A stretch of 54,296 bases of DNA from Flavobacteriales bacterium (GTDB lineage: Bacteria > Bacteroidota > Bacteroidia > Flavobacteriales_D > Crocinitomicaceae). Positions 38,750 to 48,274 of this stretch are shown here, in pieces. Location of the stretch: NCBI GenBank assembly GCA_947475275.1, contig CANJNE010000006.1:1-54296 (forward strand), written 5' to 3'. How positions within the stretch are numbered: position 1 is the first letter of the stretch; each line of letters begins with the position of its first letter. Made by a program: the position numbers and the translations under genes. The notes below the pieces were generated by a model. It was not told the DNA's origin. It did not search any database and worked only from the letters and a program-made list of their open reading frames with translations.

Positions 38750-40335
38750 AGTACTGTTTTCAAATTAAATTTCACATTCAATTTGACTGCAAGGAATGCC
38801 CCAACGGGAATAGAAACGGGTTCAACAGAACTTCCTGATTCATTGGGAGTGTTAAATACCGCTTGCACCGCTATATTTTTCACCAAAGACAAATCATTTA
38901 CCATTGTTTCATTCAACTCAAACTTGACTTGAGACTCCTTTTTTCTCAAGCCATCTGAGGGATCAATTGTTCCGTAATTACTTGATAAGATAGCTCCGGA
39001 AGCAATAATCGTATGCAGGATATTTCCCGAAACATCTAACAAAAATAATGTAGGATTGACCTCCATTGGAAAGGCATTTGTCGCGTTTAAGGTAAGAAGT
39101 CCAGAAGTAACATGTGTCTTGTCAAAATCCTGTGAAACGTCAAAATCGAATGTATCCTTTAATGTTAAATCATCTGCTCCCAAAGTCATAGGTAACTGAG
39201 CACGTAATTTAACACGGATTCTACTATTTGGGAAAATCTCATTCCAACCACCAGAGGTATTTCCCCAAGGATTCAATTCAATTTTATAAGAAATATTATG
39301 CTGATTCCCCAAATTTTCAAGATAATTCTCAATATTGCTGTTTGATGAATTGAAACCAATTGTTTCGGTAGTTGGATTTAGTCCAGACCAAGAACCTGTT
39401 GCTGACGACAGGACAACCGGCACACCGATTTGATTGCTACTTAAAGCAACTGCATTTCCTGAACTGTTTGTATTCGATAATGAAAATAAGGTAGCTTTTG
39501 CATCTACTTTTAATCCATTTTCAATTTCCAACTCAATTGAAGTTGAAGGCAGATCAAGAAAGCCACCAACTGCGGAATTCATAAAATCCAAATTCACACT
39601 TTCTGTTCCTGTTAAAATCTGATTTCCAAAATATCCTCTGGCATAATCAATTTTGATATCTTGAAAAGTAGCCTCTACATTAAAAACATGTGCATTTGTT
39701 AGGGTAACACTTGGTCCAAATGGATCTGAATTGATTACCAATTGCGATTGCAATAAATTATATAAACTTCCATCTTGACCGGTTAAATCGATATCATATC
39801 CCGATAAATCCAAAGTGGTATTCTCGGTATTCGGATTGGCAATTGTTCCGGGATTTACGCTATAATTTTGGCTAAAAACGATTCCATTTTTGGTTACTCC
39901 AGGCAATACAATTGAAAATAAGGCTTTGGTTTCCAAAGGATTGGAAACTTTAATTTTTATAACTCCCTGACTTACATGAATTTTCTTTAATTGAACTCCA
40001 TTTAAATCAAATTCGTGCTCTTCGATTTCATTTACAAAACTAAAACCTGGCGGCACTGTTAAATTGGGAACAACAGTTACGAAAGAATGATTGATAACCG
40101 TATCGGGGATTTGAATAAAATCGGCTATTCCCAAATCGAAAAGGGTTCGATTTAAATCCAATTCGTAGAATCCATTTGTTCCTTCTTGAATGGTTGAATC
40201 ATTTACCAAATTATTTAATGAAAGGGTATCGTTTAAAACAGGTGCGGCCCAATCAGCGTTCCAACTCGTTTTCTCTTTACGACATGAAATCAAAACAAAT
40301 GAGAAGAAAAATGCTATGGTGTAATAGTATTTCAT
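38746..40335 (-). CDS. hypothetical lipoprotein
   Basis: MKYYYTIAFFFSFVLISC-RKE lipobox from ATG at 40335; ~530 aa beta-rich. Confidence 0.7.
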   Translation of the reverse strand: MKYYYTIAFFFSFVLISCRKEKTSWNADWAAPVLNDTLSLNNLVNDSTIQEGTNGFYELDLNRTLFDLGIADFIQIPDTVINHSFVTVVPNLTVPPGFSFVNEIEEHEFDLNGVQLKKIHVSQGVIKIKVSNPLETKALFSIVLPGVTKNGIVFSQNYSVNPGTIANPNTENTTLDLSGYDIDLTGQDGSLYNLLQSQLVINSDPFGPSVTLTNAHVFNVEATFQDIKIDYARGYFGNQILTGTESVNLDFMNSAVGGFLDLPSTSIELEIENGLKVDAKATLFSLSNTNSSGNAVALSSNQIGVPVVLSSATGSWSGLNPTTETIGFNSSNSNIENYLENLGNQHNISYKIELNPWGNTSGGWNEIFPNSRIRVKLRAQLPMTLGADDLTLKDTFDFDVSQDFDKTHVTSGLLTLNATNAFPMEVNPTLFLLDVSGNILHTIIASGAILSSNYGTIDPSDGLRKKESQVKFELNETMVNDLSLVKNIAVQAVFNTPNESGSSVEPVSIPVGAFLAVKLNVKFNLKTVL

Positions 40336-40372
40336 CGCTAGTTTAACGTTTATTTCAGCATTATAGTTGGAT

Positions 40373-41581
40373 TTAAGCACGCTCTAAAATAACTGCATAA
40401 CCTTGACCTACACCTATGCACATGGTAACCAAGGCATATCTCTTGTTTTGTTTGTGCAATTCGATTGCGGCTGAGTGTAAAATTCTAGCTCCAGACATTC
40501 CGAGCGGGTGACCTAAGGCAATTGCACCTCCATTAGGATTAATTCTTGAATCGTCATCTGACAATCCTAGTTTTCTTGTGCATGCCAAAACCTGTGCTGC
40601 AAATGCTTCATTCAATTCTAAAATATCCATTTGATCTAAAGTCAATCCTGATCGTTCCAATACTTTTTGAGAAGCGTACACTGGTCCGATACCCATTATT
40701 CTTGGCTCAACACCAGCAATTGCACCGCCAACTACTCGAGCTAAAGGTTTGAGATCATTTTGTACAACTGCTGATTCGGAAGCAATTAAAAGAGCTGCTG
40801 CACCATCGTTCAAACCAGAAGCATTGCCAGCCGTTACTGTTCCATCCTTTATAAAAGCTGGCCGTAAAGCTGATAATGAAACCATATTGGTTTCCGGTCT
40901 AGCAAACTCATCTTTTACAAATATTATAGGATCCTTCTTTTTTTGAGGAATAGTAACAGGAATTATTTCGTCATGAAATCGATTGTTTTCTGAGGCTTTC
41001 AAAGCTTTCTGTTGCGACCATAATGCAAAACGATCTTGTGAATCCCTATCAATCCCAAACATTTCTGCCAGGTTTTCAGCAGTGTTTCCCATACTTTCTA
41101 CACCATAAGTAGCTTCCATTAATGGATTGATGAATCGCCATCCAAAAGAGGAGTCAAACATTTGAGCGTCACGTCCAAATGCAGAAGATGTTTTGGAAAT
41201 CACCCAAGGTCCGCGTGTCATATGCTCTACTCCACCAGCAATGTATATTTCACCTGCACCATCTTTTATCGCACGAACAGCATTCATGGTTGCTGCCATT
41301 CCGGAAGCACACAAACGATTCACTGTTTCGCCACCAAGTTCAATCGGCAATCCGGCGAGTAATGAAGCCATTCTGGCTACATTTCGATTGTCCTCACCAG
41401 CTTGATTGGCGCATCCTAGGATCACATCTTCAATTAATTTTGGATCGAGATCTTTGTTTTTATCCATCAATCCTTTTAAAACCAATGCAGCCAAATCATC
41501 GGCACGAACACCAGATAAGGTGCCACCGAAACTACCAATTGGTGTGCGCACACCGTCAACTATGAATACGTCTTTTGACAT
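40373..41581 (-). CDS. acetyl-CoA acyltransferase (thiolase)
   Basis: VNRLCASGMAA active site, GNASGLNDGAAAL, NPNGGAIALGHPLGMSGAR, MCIGVGQGYA. Confidence 0.95.
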   Translation of the reverse strand: MSKDVFIVDGVRTPIGSFGGTLSGVRADDLAALVLKGLMDKNKDLDPKLIEDVILGCANQAGEDNRNVARMASLLAGLPIELGGETVNRLCASGMAATMNAVRAIKDGAGEIYIAGGVEHMTRGPWVISKTSSAFGRDAQMFDSSFGWRFINPLMEATYGVESMGNTAENLAEMFGIDRDSQDRFALWSQQKALKASENNRFHDEIIPVTIPQKKKDPIIFVKDEFARPETNMVSLSALRPAFIKDGTVTAGNASGLNDGAAALLIASESAVVQNDLKPLARVVGGAIAGVEPRIMGIGPVYASQKVLERSGLTLDQMDILELNEAFAAQVLACTRKLGLSDDDSRINPNGGAIALGHPLGMSGARILHSAAIELHKQNKRYALVTMCIGVGQGYAVILERA

Positions 41582-41755
41582 CCCGAAAATTTATTAGCCT
41601 AAATTAATATTAATTGCTAAAACAGGGATGCATTTAATAATATCAATGCTAATAAGCCAGAGGTTAGGTAAGTTAGACTTTATATTATAAAGGGAATTCT
41701 CTTTGCTTGATTGAAAATGCAAATGTTATTAACTTAAAGAATAAAAGATATTGGA

Positions 41756-42295
41756 TTAAATTTGAGAACTAAAGTTATTCAAATCAATCTTTTTCTGCTT
41801 AAGCTGATTTAAAAGATTGGTAAGAGATATTGGTACATTAGATACCCCCTCAATTTGTCCAGTTTTAATATCATTAATTATTGCTTCAACTTCTGAAATA
41901 CTATCTTCAATTGACTCCATTAATAACTTATAAGTTCTTTTTGAAATATCAGTTTCTATGTAAACTTTATATGAATACAATTGTGAAGGATTTTTTGAAA
42001 AAATTTGATCTAAGGTAGCGTTTGAAAATTTCTCTTGAACGATTATCTCAGACTTTTTCTTCGCAATTTTTAAAATTTCATCCTCCCCCAAAGCAACCTT
42101 TTTCTCAGAAGAATTCAATTTTTCATTTGTTTCAGGATTTTTATTAATTCTTGAAATAGAATCATTTTTAACATGACTAACTGATTCTTTTTCACTCTTA
42201 GAATTTTGTTGTTTTTCATCAGCCCCACAAGAAATTATGCCGATGACAACTAAAAATGTTAGGGCAAAATTAAAGATAGCAGTATACTTTATCAT
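41756..42295 (-). CDS. hypothetical lipoprotein
   Basis: LVVIGIISCGADE lipobox; charged helical remainder. Confidence 0.6.
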   Translation of the reverse strand: MIKYTAIFNFALTFLVVIGIISCGADEKQQNSKSEKESVSHVKNDSISRINKNPETNEKLNSSEKKVALGEDEILKIAKKKSEIIVQEKFSNATLDQIFSKNPSQLYSYKVYIETDISKRTYKLLMESIEDSISEVEAIINDIKTGQIEGVSNVPISLTNLLNQLKQKKIDLNNFSSQI

Positions 42296-42469
42296 AATCT
42301 AGATTTAAATAGACATTGTTTTCAAATAAAGGAAAAGTTCGATTTTGATTCTAAAATTAATTAATAATATAGAATTATTCCAAACAAAATAAAACCAGAT
42401 TCATTGAAAACACATGCCATATTTTTTAAACTACGCTTCTCTTGTCTATTTTAGCTTAATTACGAGAAA

Positions 42470-43843
42470 ATGCAAACTTCCTTAAGAAAAATAACCTTCC
42501 TCGGCGGTACTGAAACCGTAACGGGATCAAAAATTCTAATTGACGCAATAGACAAACGAATATTAATAGATTGTGGGCTTTTCCAAGGTTTAAAAGAACT
42601 TAGAAAACTAAATTGGGCTAAATTCTCTGTTCCACCTGAATCTATTAATGAAGTTATCCTCACTCATGCACATTTAGACCACACTGGTTATCTTCCTTTA
42701 CTCGTTAAAAATGGGTTCAAAGGACCGGTGCATTGCACATTGCCAACTCGAGACTTGACAGAAATCATACTTTTCGATAGTGCCAAAATACAAGAGGAAG
42801 ATGCAAGTAGGGCTGAAAAGTACCATTACTCAAAACACGAACATCCTCAGCCTTTGTATACCATTCAAGATGTTGTGGAAACTTTGCCACTGCTTGTTTC
42901 TCATGAATTGCACGAATGGGTTTTACTTTCAAAAGATCTGAGTTTTCAATTTCAAAACAATGGTCATATATTAGGTTCTGCTTTTGTTGAGTTAATGATA
43001 AATGGGAAAACAATTGTTTTTTCTGGTGATATCGGTAAACAGCACCCCATGTTAATGTACCCGCCAAAGAAAATCAAAAACGCTGATTATTTAGTTTTAG
43101 AATCGACTTATGGCGAGCGTTTGCACGAAGAAGAACCTGTAAAAAACTTACTTTTAAATATCATTGAAGAAACGCTTGATCGAAAAGGAATTTTAATGAT
43201 CCCTTCCTTTGCAGTAGAGCGCGCACAAGAGATTATTTATCTACTCTATCAATTGGAAAAAGAGCAAAAACTCCCCAAAATTCCAATTTATTTAGATTCA
43301 CCAATGGGTGTGAAAACCACTTCAGTATACGACAGTTTTAGAGATTGGCAAAACATTTCACGACATGATGCCGAAAACATGTATGACCAAGTTCATTTCA
43401 TTACCAATTTTGAACAATCTAAAGCAATTGTACAAAACAAAGAACCCAAAATAATCATTGCTGGAAGCGGAATGATGGAGGGTGGTCGCATATTGCATTA
43501 TCTTAACAATCATATTGAAAATGAACGAAATACACTTTTGTTCGTAGGTTTTCAATGCCAAGGCACAAGAGGAAGATCCATTTTAGAAGGAAGTGATTCC
43601 ATCAAATTTTTTGGAGAATACCGAAAAGTAAAATGTCAAATTAGAAGTATTACTTCATTATCAGCACACGGGGATCAAGAGGACATTTTAAAATGGTTAC
43701 GAAATTTTGAAAAACCACCAAAAACCACATTTATTAATCACGGAGAACCGCATCAATCGGATGCACTTCGAGCAAAAATTGAGCATGAATTAGGATGGAA
43801 CGTAAAGGTTGCAAAAATGAATGTGCCTTACGAACTTTCTTAA
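42470..43843 (+). CDS. MBL-fold RNA-processing-type hydrolase (beta-CASP family)
   Basis: LTHAHLDHTGYLP, VFSGDIGK, LESTYGERLHEEE, GSGMMEGGRILHYL, SAHGDQEDIL, FINHGEPHQSDALR. Confidence 0.93.
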   Translation: MQTSLRKITFLGGTETVTGSKILIDAIDKRILIDCGLFQGLKELRKLNWAKFSVPPESINEVILTHAHLDHTGYLPLLVKNGFKGPVHCTLPTRDLTEIILFDSAKIQEEDASRAEKYHYSKHEHPQPLYTIQDVVETLPLLVSHELHEWVLLSKDLSFQFQNNGHILGSAFVELMINGKTIVFSGDIGKQHPMLMYPPKKIKNADYLVLESTYGERLHEEEPVKNLLLNIIEETLDRKGILMIPSFAVERAQEIIYLLYQLEKEQKLPKIPIYLDSPMGVKTTSVYDSFRDWQNISRHDAENMYDQVHFITNFEQSKAIVQNKEPKIIIAGSGMMEGGRILHYLNNHIENERNTLLFVGFQCQGTRGRSILEGSDSIKFFGEYRKVKCQIRSITSLSAHGDQEDILKWLRNFEKPPKTTFINHGEPHQSDALRAKIEHELGWNVKVAKMNVPYELS

Positions 43844-43855
43844 TACATTTGCTTC

Positions 43856-45259
43856 ATGGAACAATTTGCTAAACTACATGCTGATGATGTAGCTTTTTTC
43901 AACAATTTATTGGATGATCGTTCTTTTACAAATGAAGATATAATAGTTGAATACGGACATGATGAAACTGAGGATTTACAATTCTATCCAGGAATTGTCT
44001 TGAAACCCAATACGGTTGAAGAGGTATCTCAAATCATGAAATATTGTAATGAAAGAAGAATTCCTGTAACTCCGTCCGGAGCAAGAACTGGTCTAAGTGG
44101 CGGTGCTTTACCAATTTTTGGTGGCGTTGCTTTATCAATGGAGAAATTCAATCGTATTCTACAGATTGACGAAAAAAATCATCAGGTTACAACTGAACCC
44201 GGTGTAATTACAGAAGTTTTACAAAATACTGTGCGAGAAAAAGGCTTGTTTTATCCTCCGGATCCAGCAAGTAAAGGAAGCTGTTTCATTGGTGGTAATA
44301 TTTCAGAAAATTCTGGTGGACCGAAAGCGGTAAAATATGGTGTAACGAAGGATTATGTTTTGAATTTGGAGGTTGTTTTGGCCGATGGAAACATTATTTG
44401 GACTGGCGCAAATGTTTTGAAAAATGCAACAGGATATAATTTAACGCAGCTGATTGTTGGTTCAGAAGGCACTTTGGGAATTGTTACTAAAATTGTTTTA
44501 AAATTAATCCCCCATCCTACTCAAACCCTATTGATGTTGGTTCCTTTTTTTGATGCAGCTCAAGCATGTGAAGCTGTTGCAGCTATCTTTCAAGCTGGAA
44601 TTACACCAAGCGGATTGGAATTTATGGAAAGAGATGCTTTGACATGGACTCAAAATTTCACTCAAGACTATACTATTGAAGTCAAACAAAACCATCAGGC
44701 ACATTTACTTATTGAGGTTGATGGTTTCGATGCTGACCAACTCATGCAGGATTGTGAACGTACTATGATGGTTTTGGAGCGATTTGAAACTGATGAAATT
44801 TTATTTGCAGAAAGTGAAGCCCAAAAAAATAGTCTTTGGTCGTTACGAAGAAAAGTAGGCGAAGCAGTAAAGTCACAATCCATATATAAGGAGGAAGACA
44901 CTGTCGTTCCCCGTTATGAATTGCCAAAATTACTACATGCGGTAAAGACAATTTGTAAAAAATATGGATTACATTCGGTATGTTACGGTCATGCAGGAGA
45001 TGGAAATCTACACGTTAACATTATAAAAGGAGATCTTTCTGACGACGTTTGGCAAAATGATTTACCTGTAGCCATAAGAGAATTATTCAGTGAGGTTGTG
45101 AGACTTGGAGGAACTATTTCTGGTGAGCATGGTATTGGATTGGTTCAAAAAAGTTATATGGATGTAGCTTTTTCAGATGTTGCATTAAACCTCATGAGAG
45201 AAATTAAAAAAGTATTTGACCCCAATAGAATATTAAATCCAGGAAAAATATTTGATTAA
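43856..45259 (+). CDS. FAD-linked oxidase (GlcD / D-lactate dehydrogenase-like)
   Basis: VTPSGARTGLSGGALP, NISENSGGPKAVKYGVTKDYVL, GSEGTLGIVTKI, YGHAGDGNLHVNI, GGTISGEHGIG, DPNRILNPGKIF. Confidence 0.95.
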   Translation: MEQFAKLHADDVAFFNNLLDDRSFTNEDIIVEYGHDETEDLQFYPGIVLKPNTVEEVSQIMKYCNERRIPVTPSGARTGLSGGALPIFGGVALSMEKFNRILQIDEKNHQVTTEPGVITEVLQNTVREKGLFYPPDPASKGSCFIGGNISENSGGPKAVKYGVTKDYVLNLEVVLADGNIIWTGANVLKNATGYNLTQLIVGSEGTLGIVTKIVLKLIPHPTQTLLMLVPFFDAAQACEAVAAIFQAGITPSGLEFMERDALTWTQNFTQDYTIEVKQNHQAHLLIEVDGFDADQLMQDCERTMMVLERFETDEILFAESEAQKNSLWSLRRKVGEAVKSQSIYKEEDTVVPRYELPKLLHAVKTICKKYGLHSVCYGHAGDGNLHVNIIKGDLSDDVWQNDLPVAIRELFSEVVRLGGTISGEHGIGLVQKSYMDVAFSDVALNLMREIKKVFDPNRILNPGKIFD

Positions 45260-45807
45260 TTGTTGAGAAAATCCATATCTCCGGATTTCATTCTCTTGTA
45301 TGATCTAGCCAAATAAGCGAGTACCATGCGCATAGTGTCAAATGCTTCTTCCGTTTCTGAACTGATTTCCTTTTTTTGAAGCCTGAGCAAAAGCTTCATG
45401 TACATTGCATGAAATAGAATCTCGATATTGTTTTTTTCTTTGAGATTCGACTTTTGTTTGAATTCTTCAAGATAAGTATTTGCCCTTTCAAAAGTTGAAC
45501 GGTATTTATCATCATTTGCTAAATTGAGCAATGTGTTATGCAAATAGGAAAGTTCTACAAGAATTTCTTTCACTTCATCAATATGGCCATGCTTATCCAA
45601 GCCACGTTGCTTCATTTGGGATATTATGCCCGTATACCATTTCCTGTATTCCGAAAGAAACGAGTCATCTGGAAGCTGAGGTTTAACAAATTCAGAAATT
45701 ATGCTGTCCAAATCAAAATTGTAAGCTCTGATTACATCTTCAATTTGGAAAATATAGAGTATATATTCTGCAATATTTTCCTCTTTTTTTTGACGAGCTA
45801 TTAACAT
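45256..45807 (-). CDS. DUF4924 family protein
   Basis: ARQKKEENIAEYILYIFQIEDVIRAYNFDLDSI N-terminus and helical character. Confidence 0.7.
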   Translation of the reverse strand: MLIARQKKEENIAEYILYIFQIEDVIRAYNFDLDSIISEFVKPQLPDDSFLSEYRKWYTGIISQMKQRGLDKHGHIDEVKEILVELSYLHNTLLNLANDDKYRSTFERANTYLEEFKQKSNLKEKNNIEILFHAMYMKLLLRLQKKEISSETEEAFDTMRMVLAYLARSYKRMKSGDMDFLNN

Positions 45808-45812
45808 TTTAT

Positions 45813-46409
45813 CTATTTGGAATCTTTTTCAATTTCCTTTTGATGTTTGTTGAGATATGCTGTAAACTCTTTAGTTACATCCATTGAAGGATTAATAAAA
45901 TTGATCTGTCCACCAGGACCTTGAATCAAAAGGATATCTATTTTATTATCTTCACAAAACTTTTTTCCCCAAGTTTCAATCTTTTTAGAAATAGTTTCCA
46001 ATTTTTTAATGGTTTCCTCCTCCAACTTTGCACCTTGCGTTTGTTGATATTGCATCAACTCAGCTTCCATCGTTTGCGCCTGTTGTTGGATTTTAACTTG
46101 CTCATTTTCAGACAGCAACCCACCTTGCAACTTTTGATTATTTCTGGTTATAAATGCCTCGTAATCCTTTGTTTTCTTTTCAATTTCCTTTTGAAAAGAT
46201 TGTTGCTTAGACGTAACAATCGCTTCTTCTTGTTTGAAATACTCAAAATACTTTTTAATGCTATCGCTATGATAATAAGCTATTTTTAAACCTTGCATGT
46301 CACGAACAACAACCTTTGGTGTTGTATTTTCTATTTTTTCCTCTACCTCTTTTTCACCACATGATACAAGAATTCCGGAGAGTAAGCCTAAGTATAATAA
46401 TTTTCTCAT
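45813..46409 (-). CDS. OmpH/Skp-like lipoprotein
   Basis: Lipobox GLLSGILVSCGEK; coiled-coil Skp-like body; IDILLIQGPGGQINFINPSMDVTKEFTAYLN. Confidence 0.75.
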   Translation of the reverse strand: MRKLLYLGLLSGILVSCGEKEVEEKIENTTPKVVVRDMQGLKIAYYHSDSIKKYFEYFKQEEAIVTSKQQSFQKEIEKKTKDYEAFITRNNQKLQGGLLSENEQVKIQQQAQTMEAELMQYQQTQGAKLEEETIKKLETISKKIETWGKKFCEDNKIDILLIQGPGGQINFINPSMDVTKEFTAYLNKHQKEIEKDSK

Positions 46410-46657
46410 TGGTTATTTTTTATAGAATCAAAAGCCTTTTCCCAATCTCTTCGCATTGTTAAAAAGCGTTTCAAACAATTTTGAAGGAACTCTTCAGACA
46501 ACATATTATCAATTGCATTGGCATCTTCAATATCGAGCTCGTTAATCTTATATGATTGCTCATATTGTCCTAATTCAATCTTCAAAATGTATTTACTATT
46601 ATACTGGTGAAGTTGAATTTTATATCTTTCGTGCGGTATTTCTTTGACTATTCTCAT
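46406..46657 (-). CDS. small hypothetical protein
   Basis: 83 aa ORF with 4-nt overlap to downstream Skp-like gene. Confidence 0.55.
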   Translation of the reverse strand: MRIVKEIPHERYKIQLHQYNSKYILKIELGQYEQSYKINELDIEDANAIDNMLSEEFLQNCLKRFLTMRRDWEKAFDSIKNNQ

Positions 46658-46703
46658 AATTCAAAAATAGCTAAAAATTGAGAAAAATCAAGAACTATGA
46701 AAA

Positions 46704-47105
46704 TCAAATAGCTATTGCTATATCGTTGTCTAAATATTCTTTGAATTCAAAAGGGACCTTTACCATGTAGGCATAATCTTGACCTACTTCGAACATGTCT
46801 TCATCAGATTGACGGTAATACCATTGAACTTTAACATCCATACCTGATTCTGTAAGTTCATTCAATTTGTAGAGTAAAAAAAGGATTCTTTTCGATGAAG
46901 AGATATTAAAATATTCTAAATCAATTTTAATGATCGTAGGTCTTTTAGGCATCATGAGATAGGATTCAAACCAATTCAAAATAGGCAACCAAAAATCATC
47001 AGGTTGATCCGGAATGGACCTACCTTTAATCTCCATAACACCCGTTCCATAACAGAAATGAATCAAGGGTGTTTGTGCCGTTGGTTGAATTAACAAATCA
47101 TTCAT
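46704..47105 (-). CDS. SiaC-family (DUF1987) regulatory protein
   Basis: IDLEYFNISSSKRILFLLYKLNEL...VKVQWYYRQSDEDMFEVGQDYAYMVKVPFEF matches the DUF1987 pattern. Confidence 0.85.
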   Translation of the reverse strand: MNDLLIQPTAQTPLIHFCYGTGVMEIKGRSIPDQPDDFWLPILNWFESYLMMPKRPTIIKIDLEYFNISSSKRILFLLYKLNELTESGMDVKVQWYYRQSDEDMFEVGQDYAYMVKVPFEFKEYLDNDIAIAI

Positions 47106-47404
47106 AATGCAACATCAATCAAGTGCAATTTGCAATTTATTTTACTGGTTCTTCAAATTTTTCTACAAATCGAAAATTATCAATGACCAATAACAATTTT
47201 TAGAATGCCAAAATACATATTTTTTGAATAAAACATAACTTTCATTGATTAAATATCCGTTTTCAACAAACATTTATGATTAATTTGAGTGAGAAATTAT
47301 TGAAATTTTAGAATTATTGCCTGTACAATTGTCAATTAAGAGATTTTTATTGCAATTGGTTTATAACCAAATTATTGTCAATATTTTTATGAAATTTGAA
47401 AGAT

Positions 47405-48274
47405 ATGAAATACCAAATAGAGGCTATTCGCTTGATTAAAGGTGATGAAAATCAACTTTTTGGCGCTATATATTCGGGTATAGACTGTGTCAATAATCAA
47501 AAGATTATAATTAAAAAAGTTGCTCAATCAAATTTGAAAGGAATTGAAGCATTGCATCGTGAGTTTACTTTTAAATTCAATTATGCGGCGTTTCCAGAGT
47601 ATTTAGATCTGATTGAAAATGATGATGAACTAATTCTTATTTCAAAATTTAAAGATGGCGAAAGGCTTGATGTTTTTTGGAAGCAAATTAGAAGGAAGGA
47701 TCAAATTTCAACTTTAAAGCAAATAATCTCTGCATTAAAGCCTCTAATGGAGGAGATTGAAAAACAAAAAATTGCACATTGCGATATTAAACCATCTAAT
47801 ATACTAGTTTACAAAAATGATGATAATTTACAGTTAACATTAATCGATTTCGGTATGGCAATTCCATTTTATTTCGAAGGAGAAAGAAAACTCAGATTCC
47901 CTTTAGGGTATGCTGCCCCTGAATTGATTCTTAATCATTTAGATTTGGTTAACCAGAAAACTGATGTTTTTGCCATTGGAACGATGATTTGGAAGCTTTT
48001 TGCAGATAAAATGCCTTTAAGTCATCGCAACCCAAGTATCTACACAAATTTGCAATTGAACCTACCTTTGCCTGAAGATGATAACATCTCAAAAAAACTT
48101 TTAAATATACTAAACGAAGCAACAAAGAAGCATAATTTTCGCATACCTCCAAACCTCATGCGACACGAAGATGTTAAAGGAAATCTACAAAATGCCATTT
48201 ACGAAAGGTACTCCTTCGAAAGGCTACACAATGAAATATTGGATGTTTCGGAAAAGAAATTATGGTTTTTCTAG
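47405..48274 (+). CDS. Ser/Thr protein kinase, soluble single domain
   Basis: HCDIKPSNILVY catalytic loop, LIDFGMA (DFG), GYAAPEL (APE), KTDVFAIGTMIWKL; ATG 47405, TTG 47396 alternative. Confidence 0.9.
   Translation: MKYQIEAIRLIKGDENQLFGAIYSGIDCVNNQKIIIKKVAQSNLKGIEALHREFTFKFNYAAFPEYLDLIENDDELILISKFKDGERLDVFWKQIRRKDQISTLKQIISALKPLMEEIEKQKIAHCDIKPSNILVYKNDDNLQLTLIDFGMAIPFYFEGERKLRFPLGYAAPELILNHLDLVNQKTDVFAIGTMIWKLFADKMPLSHRNPSIYTNLQLNLPLPEDDNISKKLLNILNEATKKHNFRIPPNLMRHEDVKGNLQNAIYERYSFERLHNEILDVSEKKLWFF

Noticed and set aside
41162-41597. Four plus-strand ORFs (41162-41362, 41179-41565, 41193-41405, 41406-41597) opposite the thiolase gene
   Set aside because: Antisense to a confidently assigned conserved gene; translations are low-complexity with no signal or domain, consistent with composition-driven open frames.
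45921-46289. 122-aa Leu/Phe-rich plus-strand ORF opposite the Skp-like gene
   Set aside because: Hydrophobicity is the expected antisense image of a Lys/Glu/Gln-rich coiled coil.
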